Below are positions 26,862 to 36,278 of a DNA stretch of 64,000 bases, in pieces. This DNA is from Solibacillus cecembensis. GTDB taxonomy: Bacteria > Bacillota > Bacilli > Bacillales_A > Planococcaceae. Position 1 is the first letter of the stretch, and every line of letters begins with the position of its first letter. A program made the translations under genes and the position numbers. The notes beneath the pieces are model-generated. The model saw only the letters and a list, made by a program, of their open reading frames with translations. It did no database searches and was not told where the DNA came from. The stretch is from assembly GCF_001439635.1 (NCBI RefSeq), contig NZ_LMBZ01000001.1:264339-328338 (forward strand). Direction: 5' to 3'.

Positions 26862-28205
26862 ATGCACTTTCAGTATCAGTTAGAGGATGAGCGTTTAAAT
26901 AGCGGTAAATGGGCATTTGAAAACGGCTCGATTAAAGGCGATTTGCAAATTTATGTGGACGGGGAAATGTTTTTTAACGAAACGTGCATGAAAGTAGTGG
27001 AATTGGCGACTGAGCTTGGAAAGTGGCTTGGTTTGGCTCGATATGGGGTACAGCGAGGTTTTGCGTATACGTCAATGGATCATGACGAGGTGATTCTTCA
27101 TTTTGCAATGCAGCAGGATGGCATACTGCTTACTTCACGTTTACAAAATGTTGAGCTGCAGAAGCTATTAGAGGTAGAGGACGTTATTCATGCGGTTACG
27201 AAGTTTTTAACGGTGTTAAATATGAAACTACATGAAATGGATTACTTCGAGAAGCTTGATCTTTATTTACATAATTATTTGTCCGAAAATGCTAAAGCGT
27301 TACTATTATTGGAACAAAACGAATATGATGAGTCATTTGCACTACTAAATAAGCTTGCAGAGGAGCAACCAAGTGTTCAAAGTTTAAATAACTTAGCATG
27401 GATGTATTTGCGAGAGGAAGAGGATCCGAAAACGGCGAAATGTTTGCTTGAGGAATTGCTTGTGCTAAATCCACAGTCCTATTTCCCATATAGTATGCTC
27501 GGGGAAATTTCGTTAGCCGAGAAGCGATATGAAGAAGCTGAAATGTATTTGACAAAAAGCTTACAGTTCCAGCATTCGGAGGCAGCTTTAATTAATCTTG
27601 GTATTGCTTTATTTTATCAAAGTCATTTTGAAGAAGCTGCCCAACAGTTTTGTAAAATGACAGGATATACAGATGTGACATGGCTATATGAGGTATTTGG
27701 GTGGATTAAAGCGGGGAAATTTGAGAAAGCAACAGCTAAGCTTGCAAGCTGGACACCTGAAATGGAGGACTATGTGAGCGCGACAGAAATTGCAGATGTA
27801 TATGTGGAACTAAATGAACTTATATTGGCAAAAAAATGGTTTGACTCTAGCTTGACGGAGGGCTATTTCACACCGTATTTTACACCTTATCTCATTAGCC
27901 GTTATTCTTATGTATTAATGGAGCTCCAAGAAGAGGCAATTTGTCAGCAATTTATCGATGCTCAAATTGTATTAAAGATAGCAGAAATACAAGAAATCGA
28001 GCAAGAACCATGTGAAGCAAATTGGACGGAACTTGATAAACAAGAAAGTCTAGAGGAATCACAGGCAGAACAAGTAATGCTTGAAACGTTATTTGAGCAA
28101 CTATCTCAAGGTTATGTTCCACAGTATGAATACGAATTATATCCGACAACCGGCTGCTATTTATTTGGATGCACACAGCACGGACATGCAGAATATGAGC
28201 AGTAA
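26862..28205 (+). CDS. TPR-repeat protein with unknown N-terminal domain
   Basis: Residues 1 to about 125 form a strand-rich domain of unknown family. From about residue 145 to 300 there are tetratricopeptide-type repeats (ALLLLEQNEYDESFALLNKLAEEQP, LNNLAWMYLREEED, AEMYLTKSLQFQ, LGIALFYQSHFEEAAQQF), giving a protein-binding superhelix. The C-terminal 60 residues include CYLFGCTQHGH, a possible metal site. The protein is cytoplasmic, 447 residues. Its partner is not evident. Confidence 0.75.
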   Translation: MHFQYQLEDERLNSGKWAFENGSIKGDLQIYVDGEMFFNETCMKVVELATELGKWLGLARYGVQRGFAYTSMDHDEVILHFAMQQDGILLTSRLQNVELQKLLEVEDVIHAVTKFLTVLNMKLHEMDYFEKLDLYLHNYLSENAKALLLLEQNEYDESFALLNKLAEEQPSVQSLNNLAWMYLREEEDPKTAKCLLEELLVLNPQSYFPYSMLGEISLAEKRYEEAEMYLTKSLQFQHSEAALINLGIALFYQSHFEEAAQQFCKMTGYTDVTWLYEVFGWIKAGKFEKATAKLASWTPEMEDYVSATEIADVYVELNELILAKKWFDSSLTEGYFTPYFTPYLISRYSYVLMELQEEAICQQFIDAQIVLKIAEIQEIEQEPCEANWTELDKQESLEESQAEQVMLETLFEQLSQGYVPQYEYELYPTTGCYLFGCTQHGHAEYEQ

Positions 28206-28220
28206 TCTCGAGGAGGAAGT

Positions 28221-28799
28221 ATGTTTTCAAATGACGAATTAAAAGCGCTTATTGCCGGGGAAATGATAGGCGCTATTTACCCATATTCGAGTCGAAATGA
28301 GCTAGAAGTAGAGCATTATTTAAAGCGACTCGTAGCCGAACTAAAACGTGAAAAAATTCAAGTGATTGAAGTGCCTGCTAATTTCGGCAGTGGCTATGCA
28401 TCTTATTTTGAGTGGTGCTGTTACGAGGATGAGCATGTTACCGTGTATGAAGATGAGGACACGCGTACGGTAGAAATTGAAGGTCTTGCTGTAGCGATTA
28501 GTCGACTCGCACCCGTTGTGTTAATTGGGCGGATGAATCGGTCGGATACATACTCGAAGGACGGAAAATCATTAAATGGCGGGAGAACATTTTTTTCGCA
28601 GCCCTCTGATTTACATATAGAACCTGCTTTTAGACTACTTGTTCAAAGGCTTGAGCGACTGTTCATGAAATATCAATATACAATTTTAAGAACAGAGGAT
28701 GTTTCGTGTCCGATACCGTTTCAAGCGGATATACCAACAACCCTACGTGAGAAAAGGGATTATTTAGTTTGGGATGCGATTTTTTATTGGGAGGATTAA
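28221..28799 (+). CDS. Unknown soluble protein
   Basis: The 192-residue protein is not recognised. It has a helical N-terminus, then EVPANFGSGYASYFEWCCYEDEHVTVYEDED, and ends in DYLVWDAIFYWED. It is acidic, soluble, and preceded by CGAGGAGG, 15 bases after the TPR gene. It fits the immunity-like character of this cluster. Confidence 0.65.
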   Translation: MFSNDELKALIAGEMIGAIYPYSSRNELEVEHYLKRLVAELKREKIQVIEVPANFGSGYASYFEWCCYEDEHVTVYEDEDTRTVEIEGLAVAISRLAPVVLIGRMNRSDTYSKDGKSLNGGRTFFSQPSDLHIEPAFRLLVQRLERLFMKYQYTILRTEDVSCPIPFQADIPTTLREKRDYLVWDAIFYWED

Positions 28800-28891
28800 G
28801 AGATACTATATGCACTTAGTGAAAAAAAGTGGATATATTATATTGTAATAATACCGGAATAAAATTTTTAACTGAAAAGAGGAGTATTTAT

Positions 28892-29227
28892 ATGCAGCTT
28901 TGTCGTCGATGTGAGAAAAATAAACAATTAAGAGTGGAGGCGGATATAAGTGCGGATCCATTTTGGTGTGGTCGATGCCTTTCAAATTTAGATATGGATA
29001 ACTTTACAATATCTAATGCGTTGAAACGAGAGCTCCAAGCCTGGATAAATGATTATGGTACATGGATTGACTGGGGAAATGATGGGATTATTCCAAATGG
29101 TGTCTTGTTGGAGCAACGGCATAATGAACAAGGCGCTCTGCTAACGGCAAAAGTGAAGCTGGCGTTACAAGGACAATATCAAGTTGTATTTTCGCCATCT
29201 ACATTTGCAATGGGACATAGCAAATAA
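28892..29227 (+). CDS. Small zinc-ribbon protein
   Basis: The 111-residue product carries CRRC near residue 4 and CGRC near residue 27, a four-cysteine zinc ribbon, followed by a helical and then strand-rich region. ATG 28892 has GAGGAG seven bases upstream; the frame is open back to 28829 without a site. The family is not recognised. Confidence 0.65.
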   Translation: MQLCRRCEKNKQLRVEADISADPFWCGRCLSNLDMDNFTISNALKRELQAWINDYGTWIDWGNDGIIPNGVLLEQRHNEQGALLTAKVKLALQGQYQVVFSPSTFAMGHSK

Positions 29228-29266
29228 TTATACCATGTGCTTTAAGGAAAGTTTGGGTGGAATAAA

Positions 29267-29578
29267 TTGAATAACGATAAATTGATATACAGTATACTTT
29301 TTGAATTAACGAATGGTAGAGTTCCAAATCCTACAGATTACAAACTAGAATTGTTTATATGGGCGGAAACTTTAGAGCGCATGGGAAATTACGGGTATGT
29401 GAGAGGGGTTACCATTTCTTATTTTGAAGAGGATGAGTGGTATGATGAAACCGTTCACTCCGTTGTACTCGATTCCGTACAAGTTACGAATGTTGGATTA
29501 GCCTTTTTAAAGGAAAATAGTTCATGGATGCAAACATATAAAGAGATTGCGAATGTGAATGAATGGTTAGAAATTTAA
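29267..29578 (+). CDS. YjcQ-like small protein
   Basis: The 103-residue protein resembles the YjcQ fold: an N-terminal helix (LIYSILFELTNG), a middle strand-rich part, and a C-terminal VTNVGLAFLKENSSWMQTYKEI that matches the winged-helix end of YjcQ proteins. TTG 29267 lies six bases after GGGTGG. DNA binding is possible but not shown. Confidence 0.55.
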   Translation: MNNDKLIYSILFELTNGRVPNPTDYKLELFIWAETLERMGNYGYVRGVTISYFEEDEWYDETVHSVVLDSVQVTNVGLAFLKENSSWMQTYKEIANVNEWLEI

Positions 29579-29676
29579 ATGTGTTTTGTGCAACTAACGA
29601 ATGCTGTTGTTAAACCGAAACTAGTAAAATATGCAAAAACAGATAGAATAACATAACTAAACCCACGTTAGGAAAC

Positions 29677-29716
29677 AGTTAAAACCCGTTCGAATTATTA
29701 TGAACGGGCTTTAACT
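29677..29716. terminator. Terminator between convergent genes
   Basis: A 15-bp stem with one mismatch (29677-29691 with 29702-29716) has CCCGTTC/GAACGGG at its core and ends the + strand cluster. It closely resembles the 21741-21783 terminator. Confidence 0.75.
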
Positions 29717-29761
29717 ATTAGACTCATTATATGATTTGTTTACTTACTTGTAGTAAACGAA

Positions 29762-30157
29762 TTACTTATTCAAGCTTTGAATAAATGCATCGCGCTGTTC
29801 ATCGGTTTGTTGGACGGTATTAACGAGCATGGCGCCAATGATGTGAGAAGACTTATCTTTTTCCACAATGAATTGTACATTAACAGGCTCAAGCTTTCCG
29901 TCTACTGTACATTCGCCTTTATATTCAACAACACGATCTAACATTTTCGTTTCGAAATATTCCCAGCCACCTTTTTCACAAACATTCGAAAAGGCCACTT
30001 CAGTTGTTAACGGACTATCACTCGTTAATGTTGCTGCTTTCATATAATCTATGTATTCATTGTCCGTAATCGTATCTTTTGGACCGAAAAAATAAACAAA
30101 GATACCTAAAATTGCAATCGGAATAATCCAAAAAATTGTTCGCTTCTTTTTCCCCAC
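29762..30157 (-). CDS. Membrane-anchored protein of unknown function
   Basis: A basic start (GKKKR) precedes one hydrophobic helix (TIFWIIPIAILGIFVYFF), after which about 110 residues lie outside the membrane (FSNVCEKGGWEYFETKM, YKGECTVDGKLEPV with two Cys that could pair). There is no lipobox. The family is not recognised. It is monocistronic with AAGGGGGAA before the ATG. Confidence 0.65.
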   Translation of the reverse strand: MGKKKRTIFWIIPIAILGIFVYFFGPKDTITDNEYIDYMKAATLTSDSPLTTEVAFSNVCEKGGWEYFETKMLDRVVEYKGECTVDGKLEPVNVQFIVEKDKSSHIIGAMLVNTVQQTDEQRDAFIQSLNK

Positions 30158-30527
30158 AAAAATTCCCCCTTATTTGTATTCATAGTATAACATTCGGAAT
30201 CTTCTATTTGCTACATGAAGATAGTATTTTCTCGAACAAACATCATATTACTCATATCATTAATATCTATACTTTACGTTAGTATGTCTATATTAACTTG
30301 GGAATTTAAGGGGATTAATTATAAAAATGAGAATAATTAAGCGGGGGAGAATAGTATGTATAGGCTAGCAAAAATAGCTGGTTGGGTGACAAGTTTTATC
30401 TTTATTTAGAATTAATAGTGAGCTAGGAAGGACATTTACATTATGACCTTGTGATGTTCTTATTTATAAAGCCAGTAAACCGAATCAATGCCAAATTAAA
30501 ATTTTTTAAAACATTTCAAAAAAGTAA
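30158..30527. other. Gene-free AT-rich stretch
   Basis: No credible gene is seen. A 17-codon frame from ATG 30356 (MYRLAKIAGWVTSF) sits behind GCGGGGGAG but stops at once; it may be the relic of a small membrane protein. Confidence 0.4.
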
Positions 30528-30582
30528 TTGAAAATGATTTTCATTTAAATTATACTTACAAACGATAATGAAAATCATTATC
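30528..30582 (+). promoter_or_regulatory. Promoter with two Fur boxes
   Basis: A -35 TTGAAA (30528-30533) and -10 TATACT (30551-30556) are 17 bases apart. One Fur-like palindrome (TGAAAATGATTTTCATT) covers the -35/spacer. A second, near-perfect one, GATAATGAAAATCATTATC (30564-30582), covers the transcription start. Iron-loaded Fur should block this promoter, so the importer is made under iron limitation. Confidence 0.9.
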
Positions 30583-30607
30583 AATTATATTTTTAGGGGA
30601 TGGAAAA

Positions 30608-31579
30608 ATGAATAAGAAATTTAGTGTTTTAGTTTTTTCTATTATTGCAACAATTGCAATTTTAGCTGCTTGTGGTAATGCAGAAGAGAAAGAAGTAAAT
30701 TCTGCAAGTGCGGAGAAAGAAACAGCCACTTCTGAAACGAGAGTAATAGAGCATGTTTTAGGTACAACACAAATTACTGGCACACCTAAAAAAATCGTAA
30801 CCTTATATCAAGGCGCTACGGATACACTTTTAGAATTTGGTGTGAAGCCTATTGGTGTAGTTGAATCTTGGGCTGAACAACCAATATATGAATATTTAAA
30901 ATCAGATTTAGAAGGTGTTACGATTGTAGGATTGGAAACTCAACCAAACTTAGAAGAAATTGCAGCTTTAAAACCTGATTTAATTATCGCAACGCAAGTA
31001 AGACATGAAGAAATTTATGAACAATTATCACAAATTGCACCAACAGTTGTAAACACTACTTTATATGACATTCATGAAACTACAAGTCTAATAGGGCAAT
31101 CAATAGGGCAAGAAGATCAAGCTGAAAAATTGATAGCTGATTGGGAATCTCGAGTTGCTGACTTTAAAGAAAAAATTGCAACGAATGAAAATTATCCATT
31201 TAGCGTAGCTGTCACAAATTACCGTGCAGATCATGCACGTGTTTATGTACAAGGATTTGCTGGTTCAATTCTTACCGAGCTTGGTTTTAAGGAGCCAAAA
31301 AATCTACAAGGACAAAAACTAGATATTGTGAAATTAAATGATAAAGAATCAATTTCACAAATGGATGCAGATGTAATATTCCAATTCATGGAGGACGACG
31401 CAGCTGTAAAAAATACTTATAAAGAATGGTCTGAACATCCACTTTATTTAAATTTAGATGCGGTTAAAAATGAACAAGTATATACAGTAAATGAAATTGT
31501 TTGGAACTTAGCAGGTGGTTTACAATCGGCAAATTTAATGTTGGATGAATTATATACGCATTTCAAACTTGAAAAATAA
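30608..31579 (+). CDS. Ferric-siderophore/iron-dicitrate binding lipoprotein
   Basis: The 323-residue protein starts with a lipoprotein signal (hydrophobic core then LAACGN; the Cys is lipidated). A class III periplasmic-binding fold follows, with KKIVTLYQGATDTLLEFGVKPIGV, LEEIAALKPDLIIA and NEIVWNLAGGLQSANLML. It captures a ferric complex outside the membrane and hands it to the FecCD permeases encoded downstream. It resembles YhfQ/FecB-type proteins; the exact siderophore is not predictable. Fur boxes precede it. Confidence 0.9.
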   Translation: MNKKFSVLVFSIIATIAILAACGNAEEKEVNSASAEKETATSETRVIEHVLGTTQITGTPKKIVTLYQGATDTLLEFGVKPIGVVESWAEQPIYEYLKSDLEGVTIVGLETQPNLEEIAALKPDLIIATQVRHEEIYEQLSQIAPTVVNTTLYDIHETTSLIGQSIGQEDQAEKLIADWESRVADFKEKIATNENYPFSVAVTNYRADHARVYVQGFAGSILTELGFKEPKNLQGQKLDIVKLNDKESISQMDADVIFQFMEDDAAVKNTYKEWSEHPLYLNLDAVKNEQVYTVNEIVWNLAGGLQSANLMLDELYTHFKLEK

Positions 31580-31587
31580 ATACTAAT

Positions 31588-31620
31588 GAAAATGGGGAAT
31601 CGATTTGAGTCCCCATTTTT
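31588..31620 (+). terminator. Intercistronic terminator/attenuator
   Basis: GAAAATGGGGA (31588-31598) pairs with TCCCCATTTTT (31610-31620) between the binding-protein gene and the permease genes. It would keep the binding protein more abundant than the membrane subunits. Confidence 0.75.
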
Positions 31621-31642
31621 CAGATAAATAAGAGGTTAGGAT

Positions 31643-32647
31643 ATGTTACATTCTTTTAGCTCTAAAATTATTGGAATCATCACACTTTTATTTCTCGTTG
31701 CACTTTTAATTTTTTGTAGCTTAGCAATGGGGCAAACTTCCATTTCATTTTCATTAGCTTTGGAAGTTTTGACACAATACAATCCAGAAAATCCGGATCA
31801 TCTTATTATCGCTACCAGTAGATTAGCACGTGCAACGATTGCACTTACTGTAGGTATTGCATTAGCTATTGCCGGAACGTTAATTCAAACATTAACAAGA
31901 AATCCACTAGCCTCCCCAGATTTACTTGGAATTAATGCTGGGGCAATATTTTTTATTGTTTTTGCTATCACTTGGTTAAATCTTCAATCATTGACTCAGT
32001 ACATGTGGTTTGGTTTTCTCGGGGCTGCTGTTGCAGGTTTAGGCGTATTTTTTTTAAGTAGCCTAGGTCGTGATGGCTTAACACCGATTAAAGTTATTTT
32101 GGCCGGCACAGCATTATCTGCCCTTTTTATTTCATTTACACAAGGGATGTTAGTCATTGATGAACAATCGATTCAAACGGTATTATTTTGGATATCAGGT
32201 TCGATTGCGGGCAGAGATTTAAATATGCTATTTGCTGTTCTTCCGTTTTTAGTTACTGCCATTATCATTAGTCTATTTATTGGGAAAGCAATGAATATTT
32301 TCGGATCGGGTGATGATGTAGCGAAAAGTTTAGGTCAAAATGTGGGTTTATTAAAAATCATAATGGGAGTATTAATCATTATTTTAGCTGGAGGTTCTGT
32401 TGCGGTAGTCGGTTCTGTTGGATTTATTGGTTTAATTGTTCCGCATATTGCTAAAGGATTAGTTGGCACTGATTATCGATGGACACTGCCTTTCAGTGCT
32501 TTATTAGGTGCGGCGTTATTAATAGGAGCTGATATACTGGCACGATTTTTAATTAGCCCAATGGAAGTCCCAATTGGGGTTATGACAGCACTTATTGGCG
32601 GACCATTCTTTATTTACTTAGCGAAAAAAGGGGTGTCTAAACAATGA
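31643..32647 (+). CDS. FecCD-type iron transport permease (first subunit)
   Basis: The 334-residue membrane protein belongs to the FecCD/BtuC family: SRLARATIALTVGIALAIAGTLIQTLTRNPLASPDLLGINAGA in the N-terminal part and GSVGFIGLIVPHIAKGL, the cytoplasmic coupling helix region, near residue 270. About nine to ten spans. It forms the pore with the next gene product, whose start overlaps its stop by four bases. Confidence 0.93.
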   Translation: MLHSFSSKIIGIITLLFLVALLIFCSLAMGQTSISFSLALEVLTQYNPENPDHLIIATSRLARATIALTVGIALAIAGTLIQTLTRNPLASPDLLGINAGAIFFIVFAITWLNLQSLTQYMWFGFLGAAVAGLGVFFLSSLGRDGLTPIKVILAGTALSALFISFTQGMLVIDEQSIQTVLFWISGSIAGRDLNMLFAVLPFLVTAIIISLFIGKAMNIFGSGDDVAKSLGQNVGLLKIIMGVLIIILAGGSVAVVGSVGFIGLIVPHIAKGLVGTDYRWTLPFSALLGAALLIGADILARFLISPMEVPIGVMTALIGGPFFIYLAKKGVSKQ

Positions 32648-33678
32648 AGTATTGGACATTTCGTATGTTAAAAGAAAAGGTTTCATTTCAAATTACAAAA
32701 GGCTGGATGCAAGTATTTAGTATTGGATTATTATTATTAATTGCATTTTTCATATTAAGTTTATCATCAGGTAGCAATTGGATTTCCCCTACACAAGTAT
32801 TTATGCAACTTAGTAATATGACGGATGAGCATGCATTTGTTATCGAGACCCTTCGATTACCTCGAACATTGCTTGCAGTTCTAGTAGGTAGCGCATTAGG
32901 TATATCAGGGCTGATTTTACAAAGCATTGTGAGAAATCCACTAGCGTCACCTGATATTATTGGGATTACAAGTGGTGCTTCCTTTGGTGCTGTCCTTTTT
33001 ATAAGTGTTGGCACTGGGGTCGTAAGTATGTCTTTATTGCCTTTTGCAGCAATAAGTGGTGGATTAATAACAGCCACTTTCATTTACTTAATCTCTTGGA
33101 ATAAAGGTGTTACACCTATTCGATTAGTTTTAATTGGTATAGGAATCTCCGCCATATTAAAAGCAGGTGTCACATTTTTATTAGTTTTTAGTGATACATA
33201 CGTTGTTTCTAAAGCCTATATTTGGTTAACAGGAAGTTTATATGCGGCGACTTGGAATGATGTTACTTCACTTTTCTGGTGGATAATGATTCCATTACCA
33301 ATCTTAATAATTTTAGGTAGAAGTATGAATGTAACAGAACTCGGTGATGATGTTGCGATTAGTATGGGAATAAAATTACAATGGCAACGACTTGTTTTCC
33401 TTGGGTGCGCAGTCATTTTAGCAGCAAGCTCTGCTGCATATGTTGGGGGAATTGAATTCGTCGGATTGATGGCGCCACATCTCGCGAGACGTTTAGTAGG
33501 GAAATCGTTTCTTGGATTAATTCCGATAACAGGAATAATTGGTGCTTTATTAGTCGTAATTGCAGACTTAATTGCTCGAACAATGTTCCTTCCTTTAGAT
33601 ATACCTGCTGGCGTATTTACAGCTGCAATCGGAGCACCATTCTTTATTTATTTATTATATAGAAATCGAAATCGTTAG
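32644..33678 (+). CDS. FecCD-type iron transport permease (second subunit)
   Basis: The 344-residue protein repeats the family pattern: LRLPRTLLAVLVGSALGISGLILQ, NPLASPDIIGITSGA, and IEFVGLMAPHLARRLVG as the ATPase coupling segment. It starts at an ATGA overlap with the first permease and is followed after 12 bases by the ATPase gene. A heterodimeric permease is the rule in this family. Confidence 0.93.
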   Translation: MKYWTFRMLKEKVSFQITKGWMQVFSIGLLLLIAFFILSLSSGSNWISPTQVFMQLSNMTDEHAFVIETLRLPRTLLAVLVGSALGISGLILQSIVRNPLASPDIIGITSGASFGAVLFISVGTGVVSMSLLPFAAISGGLITATFIYLISWNKGVTPIRLVLIGIGISAILKAGVTFLLVFSDTYVVSKAYIWLTGSLYAATWNDVTSLFWWIMIPLPILIILGRSMNVTELGDDVAISMGIKLQWQRLVFLGCAVILAASSAAYVGGIEFVGLMAPHLARRLVGKSFLGLIPITGIIGALLVVIADLIARTMFLPLDIPAGVFTAAIGAPFFIYLLYRNRNR

Positions 33679-33690
33679 GAGGATACTCAG

Positions 33691-34485
33691 ATGAATGGGC
33701 TTCAAACAAAAAAATTAACATTAAAATACGGGGATCAGCCAATTATTGAGAATCTCGATTTTGACATACCAATCGAAAAAATTACAGTACTTGTAGGTGC
33801 AAATGGCAGTGGGAAATCAACATTATTACGCTCGTTAGCACGCTTACTTAATCCAACATCTGGAGAAATATTTATAGATACGCAAAAATTACAAGACATA
33901 TCGACGAAACAAATTGCCAAAAAGCTTGCCATTTTACCACAAGGGCCCGTTGCACCTGAAGGAATTACTGTACATCAGTTAGTAAAACAAGGTCGTTATC
34001 CACACCAAAAATGGTTTCAGCAGTGGTCAAAAGAAGATGAGGAATTAGTTGAAAAGGCACTAATTGCAACTCAACTACTCCCATTAAAAGACCGACAAGT
34101 TGATGCTTTGTCAGGTGGGCAACGTCAGCGGGCATGGATTGCAATGACATTGGCGCAAGAAACACCGATCATTTTATTAGATGAGCCAACAACCTATTTA
34201 GATATGACGCATCAAATTGAATTATTAGATTTTTTATTTGACTTAAATCGCGAGTATAAGCGAACGATTGTTATGGTATTACATGATTTAAATTTGGCAT
34301 GTCGTTATGCAGATAATTTAGTAGCGATTCATGATAAGAAAGTGGCTGTCCAAGGTACACCTGAGGAAATTGTTACAACTGAAATGGTAAAAGAAATTTT
34401 TAATTTGGATGCACTGATTAAAGCGGATCCCTATTTTGGAACTCCCCTATGTATTCCAAAAGGAAAAGGACGCCGTGTCAAATGA
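33691..34485 (+). CDS. Iron-siderophore ABC transporter ATPase
   Basis: The 264-residue protein is a FecE/FhuC-type ATPase: Walker [13 protein letters not shown], signature [16 protein letters not shown], Walker [22 protein letters not shown] with the family's TYLD, and H-loop VLHDLN. It energises uptake through the two permeases. Its stop overlaps the FhuF-like gene by four bases. Confidence 0.95.
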   Translation: MNGLQTKKLTLKYGDQPIIENLDFDIPIEKITVLVGANGSGKSTLLRSLARLLNPTSGEIFIDTQKLQDISTKQIAKKLAILPQGPVAPEGITVHQLVKQGRYPHQKWFQQWSKEDEELVEKALIATQLLPLKDRQVDALSGGQRQRAWIAMTLAQETPIILLDEPTTYLDMTHQIELLDFLFDLNREYKRTIVMVLHDLNLACRYADNLVAIHDKKVAVQGTPEEIVTTEMVKEIFNLDALIKADPYFGTPLCIPKGKGRRVK

Positions 34486-35123
34486 ACTTAGAAGGTTATG
34501 GTGTAACTACTTCTGATTTAGAAATTGGAATACCACTGTCACATTTGGAAGATAAGAAACTCCTCTTACCGATTATCAATCAATATGCCCATTATTTAGA
34601 AACGGATAATTTAGCAATTGCAGGATCCTTATTTTTTAAACGCTATGCTGTATTAACGGCTGCTGCTGCGCTAGATTACTATGGCTTACAGCAAAAAAGA
34701 GTGGATTGGTTAAAAAATGCAACTTTTGATTTATCGCAATTTAAATTATTTGTTCGAGGTACGGTAAAATCTGAAATGGCAGGTTGTTGGGAAGACCAAA
34801 TACTATCGCGCCATTTGTTTCGATTAGTTGAAATGATATCAAAGGAATGCAAAATTAATAAAAATATTTTATGGGAAAATGTTGCGGTAAGATTAAACGC
34901 TGTACTCAAGCGAAATCAGATAAAGTATCCATTCAATCATTTGGAATTTGTTCATAGTAGAATTACACAATGTTCACCTCAATGGCTTGAACATATGGAT
35001 AACCCTCTAAAAAAATATTGCCATCTAATTTATACCGAGCGCAAAACTTGCTGTCGTTATTATCAATTAGAGAAAAAAGAAGATGGCATGGATTATTGTC
35101 TTGTTTGCCCTTTAAAAAAATGA
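34482..35123 (+). CDS. FhuF-like ferric-siderophore reductase ([2Fe-2S])
   Basis: The 213-residue protein ends with [20 protein letters not shown], the C-C-x(n)-C-x2-C cluster site of FhuF, which reduces ferric siderophores in the cytosol to release iron. The N-terminal part is helical as in that family. ATG 34482 overlaps the ATPase stop (ATGA). The ATPase frame upstream gives a spurious extension. It completes the iron-import operon. Confidence 0.85.
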   Translation: MNLEGYGVTTSDLEIGIPLSHLEDKKLLLPIINQYAHYLETDNLAIAGSLFFKRYAVLTAAAALDYYGLQQKRVDWLKNATFDLSQFKLFVRGTVKSEMAGCWEDQILSRHLFRLVEMISKECKINKNILWENVAVRLNAVLKRNQIKYPFNHLEFVHSRITQCSPQWLEHMDNPLKKYCHLIYTERKTCCRYYQLEKKEDGMDYCLVCPLKK

Positions 35124-35150
35124 TATAAAACAGATTTAGGTAAAATGAAA

Positions 35151-35185
35151 AGGCATGTGTTCGATATAATATCGAACACATGCCT
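35151..35185. terminator. Perfect palindrome after the iron operon
   Basis: The 17-base arms (35151-35167 and 35169-35185, AGGCATGTGTTCGATAT) surround a single base. A T-run is lacking on the + side, so it could be a terminator, an RNA end-protecting hairpin or a protein-binding palindrome. Confidence 0.55.
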
Positions 35186-35286
35186 AATGCGCTGCCTAGT
35201 GAAAAAATCGTGTCTAATATTTAAGAGGCACTTCAAACAATTAACTTGTCTTGTAAGCCTGCTCAACTTTTGATGAAAGTTATCCG

Positions 35287-35937
35287 TTATTTAAACAACT
35301 TCCCAAACAAACTTTTTCCCTGTTTTTCGGATTCTGATATGGTTGTAGGGTGAAGCTCTTGTTGCGCAACGTTAAGTTTATTCAGTGTACTCATGATTGC
35401 GCTGTTTTGCTGTTCGACACGGTCGAGCTGGCGTTGCTGCGCGGAGGAGTTTGGCTCATTTGCTTGCTCCATAATATGTTGCATCATGACGCCAAACTGT
35501 TGCTTTAATGTTTGGTTTTGCTCAATCAATAGCTCATTTTGAGTACGTTGCTCTTCGATTAAAGTTAATAGCTGCCCATTTTTTTGCTCAATGCCGTAAA
35601 TATGAGTTGCGATTAGTTCCATTGAATTTGATAAATCTTCAAATTGTGATACTTGATTTGATGATGGAATTATAGCATGCTGTAAAATTTCTGCGGGCTC
35701 GAATTTTGGACTGGTTACGGTTTGCGCCGCTTCTTTTAATTTTAAGCCACGGTTTTTATATAAAGTTAAAAAGGCTTGCAATATTATTAAATCATCGTCT
35801 GAAAATTGGCGATGCATACGGTTATTGCGTCGTACTTCATATCCGTGCTCTTCTAGAATGGTTATGTAATGTTGTAATGATGCTTTACTAATGCCGAGTT
35901 GTTCAGCAAATGCACCAGTTGCATATAGTGCGGACAT
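35287..35937 (-). CDS. MerR-type HTH protein with coiled-coil tail (RacA/DUF3967-like)
   Basis: Residues 1-70 are a MerR-like winged helix (TGAFAEQLGISKASLQHYITILEEHGY, NNRMHRQFSDDDLIIL). Residues about 110-190 form a Gln/Glu-rich coiled coil (QKNGQLLTLIEEQRTQNELLIEQNQTLKQQF), and the end is basic (GKSLFGKLFK). The layout resembles RacA, which anchors DNA to the pole during sporulation, and DUF3967 proteins. It binds DNA probably as a coiled-coil dimer. Monocistronic. Confidence 0.7.
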   Translation of the reverse strand: MSALYATGAFAEQLGISKASLQHYITILEEHGYEVRRNNRMHRQFSDDDLIILQAFLTLYKNRGLKLKEAAQTVTSPKFEPAEILQHAIIPSSNQVSQFEDLSNSMELIATHIYGIEQKNGQLLTLIEEQRTQNELLIEQNQTLKQQFGVMMQHIMEQANEPNSSAQQRQLDRVEQQNSAIMSTLNKLNVAQQELHPTTISESEKQGKSLFGKLFK

Positions 35938-36278
35938 GGTTCAAACTCCTTTAATATCAAAAAAATAATAAACTAATATTAATTATACGTCTTAAGTAAT
36001 GGTGTTGTGAAGCGAAAACATTGCGGTAATGATATTTCGGGTAGAAAGAAATAAAGTTGATCCATGATAGGATGGAATTGAAGGGGAATTTGTCGGGGGT
36101 GGGTTTCCTTATAATACAGAAATGGGCAGGAAATATTTTTAAATATCAAATATTAAGCGTGATTATTGAGAGATGAAGCCTAATCCCTTTGTAAAAGAGA
36201 ATTAGGCTACTCTATTTTTTCTAAGTAATGATTCAACAACTTAATAGGATTGACCGAGAGCTGTATCAAAAAGTGTGC
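35938..36278. other. Gene-free interval with topB-side terminator
   Basis: No gene is seen. The hairpin arms AGCCTAAT (36177-36184) and ATTAGGCT (36201-36208), followed by a T-rich stretch, may serve as a terminator on either strand near the topB end. Confidence 0.5.

Noticed and set aside
35151..35185. Palindrome as a recombination or attachment site
   Set aside because: A single copy without neighbouring recombinase; a hairpin function after the iron operon is simpler.
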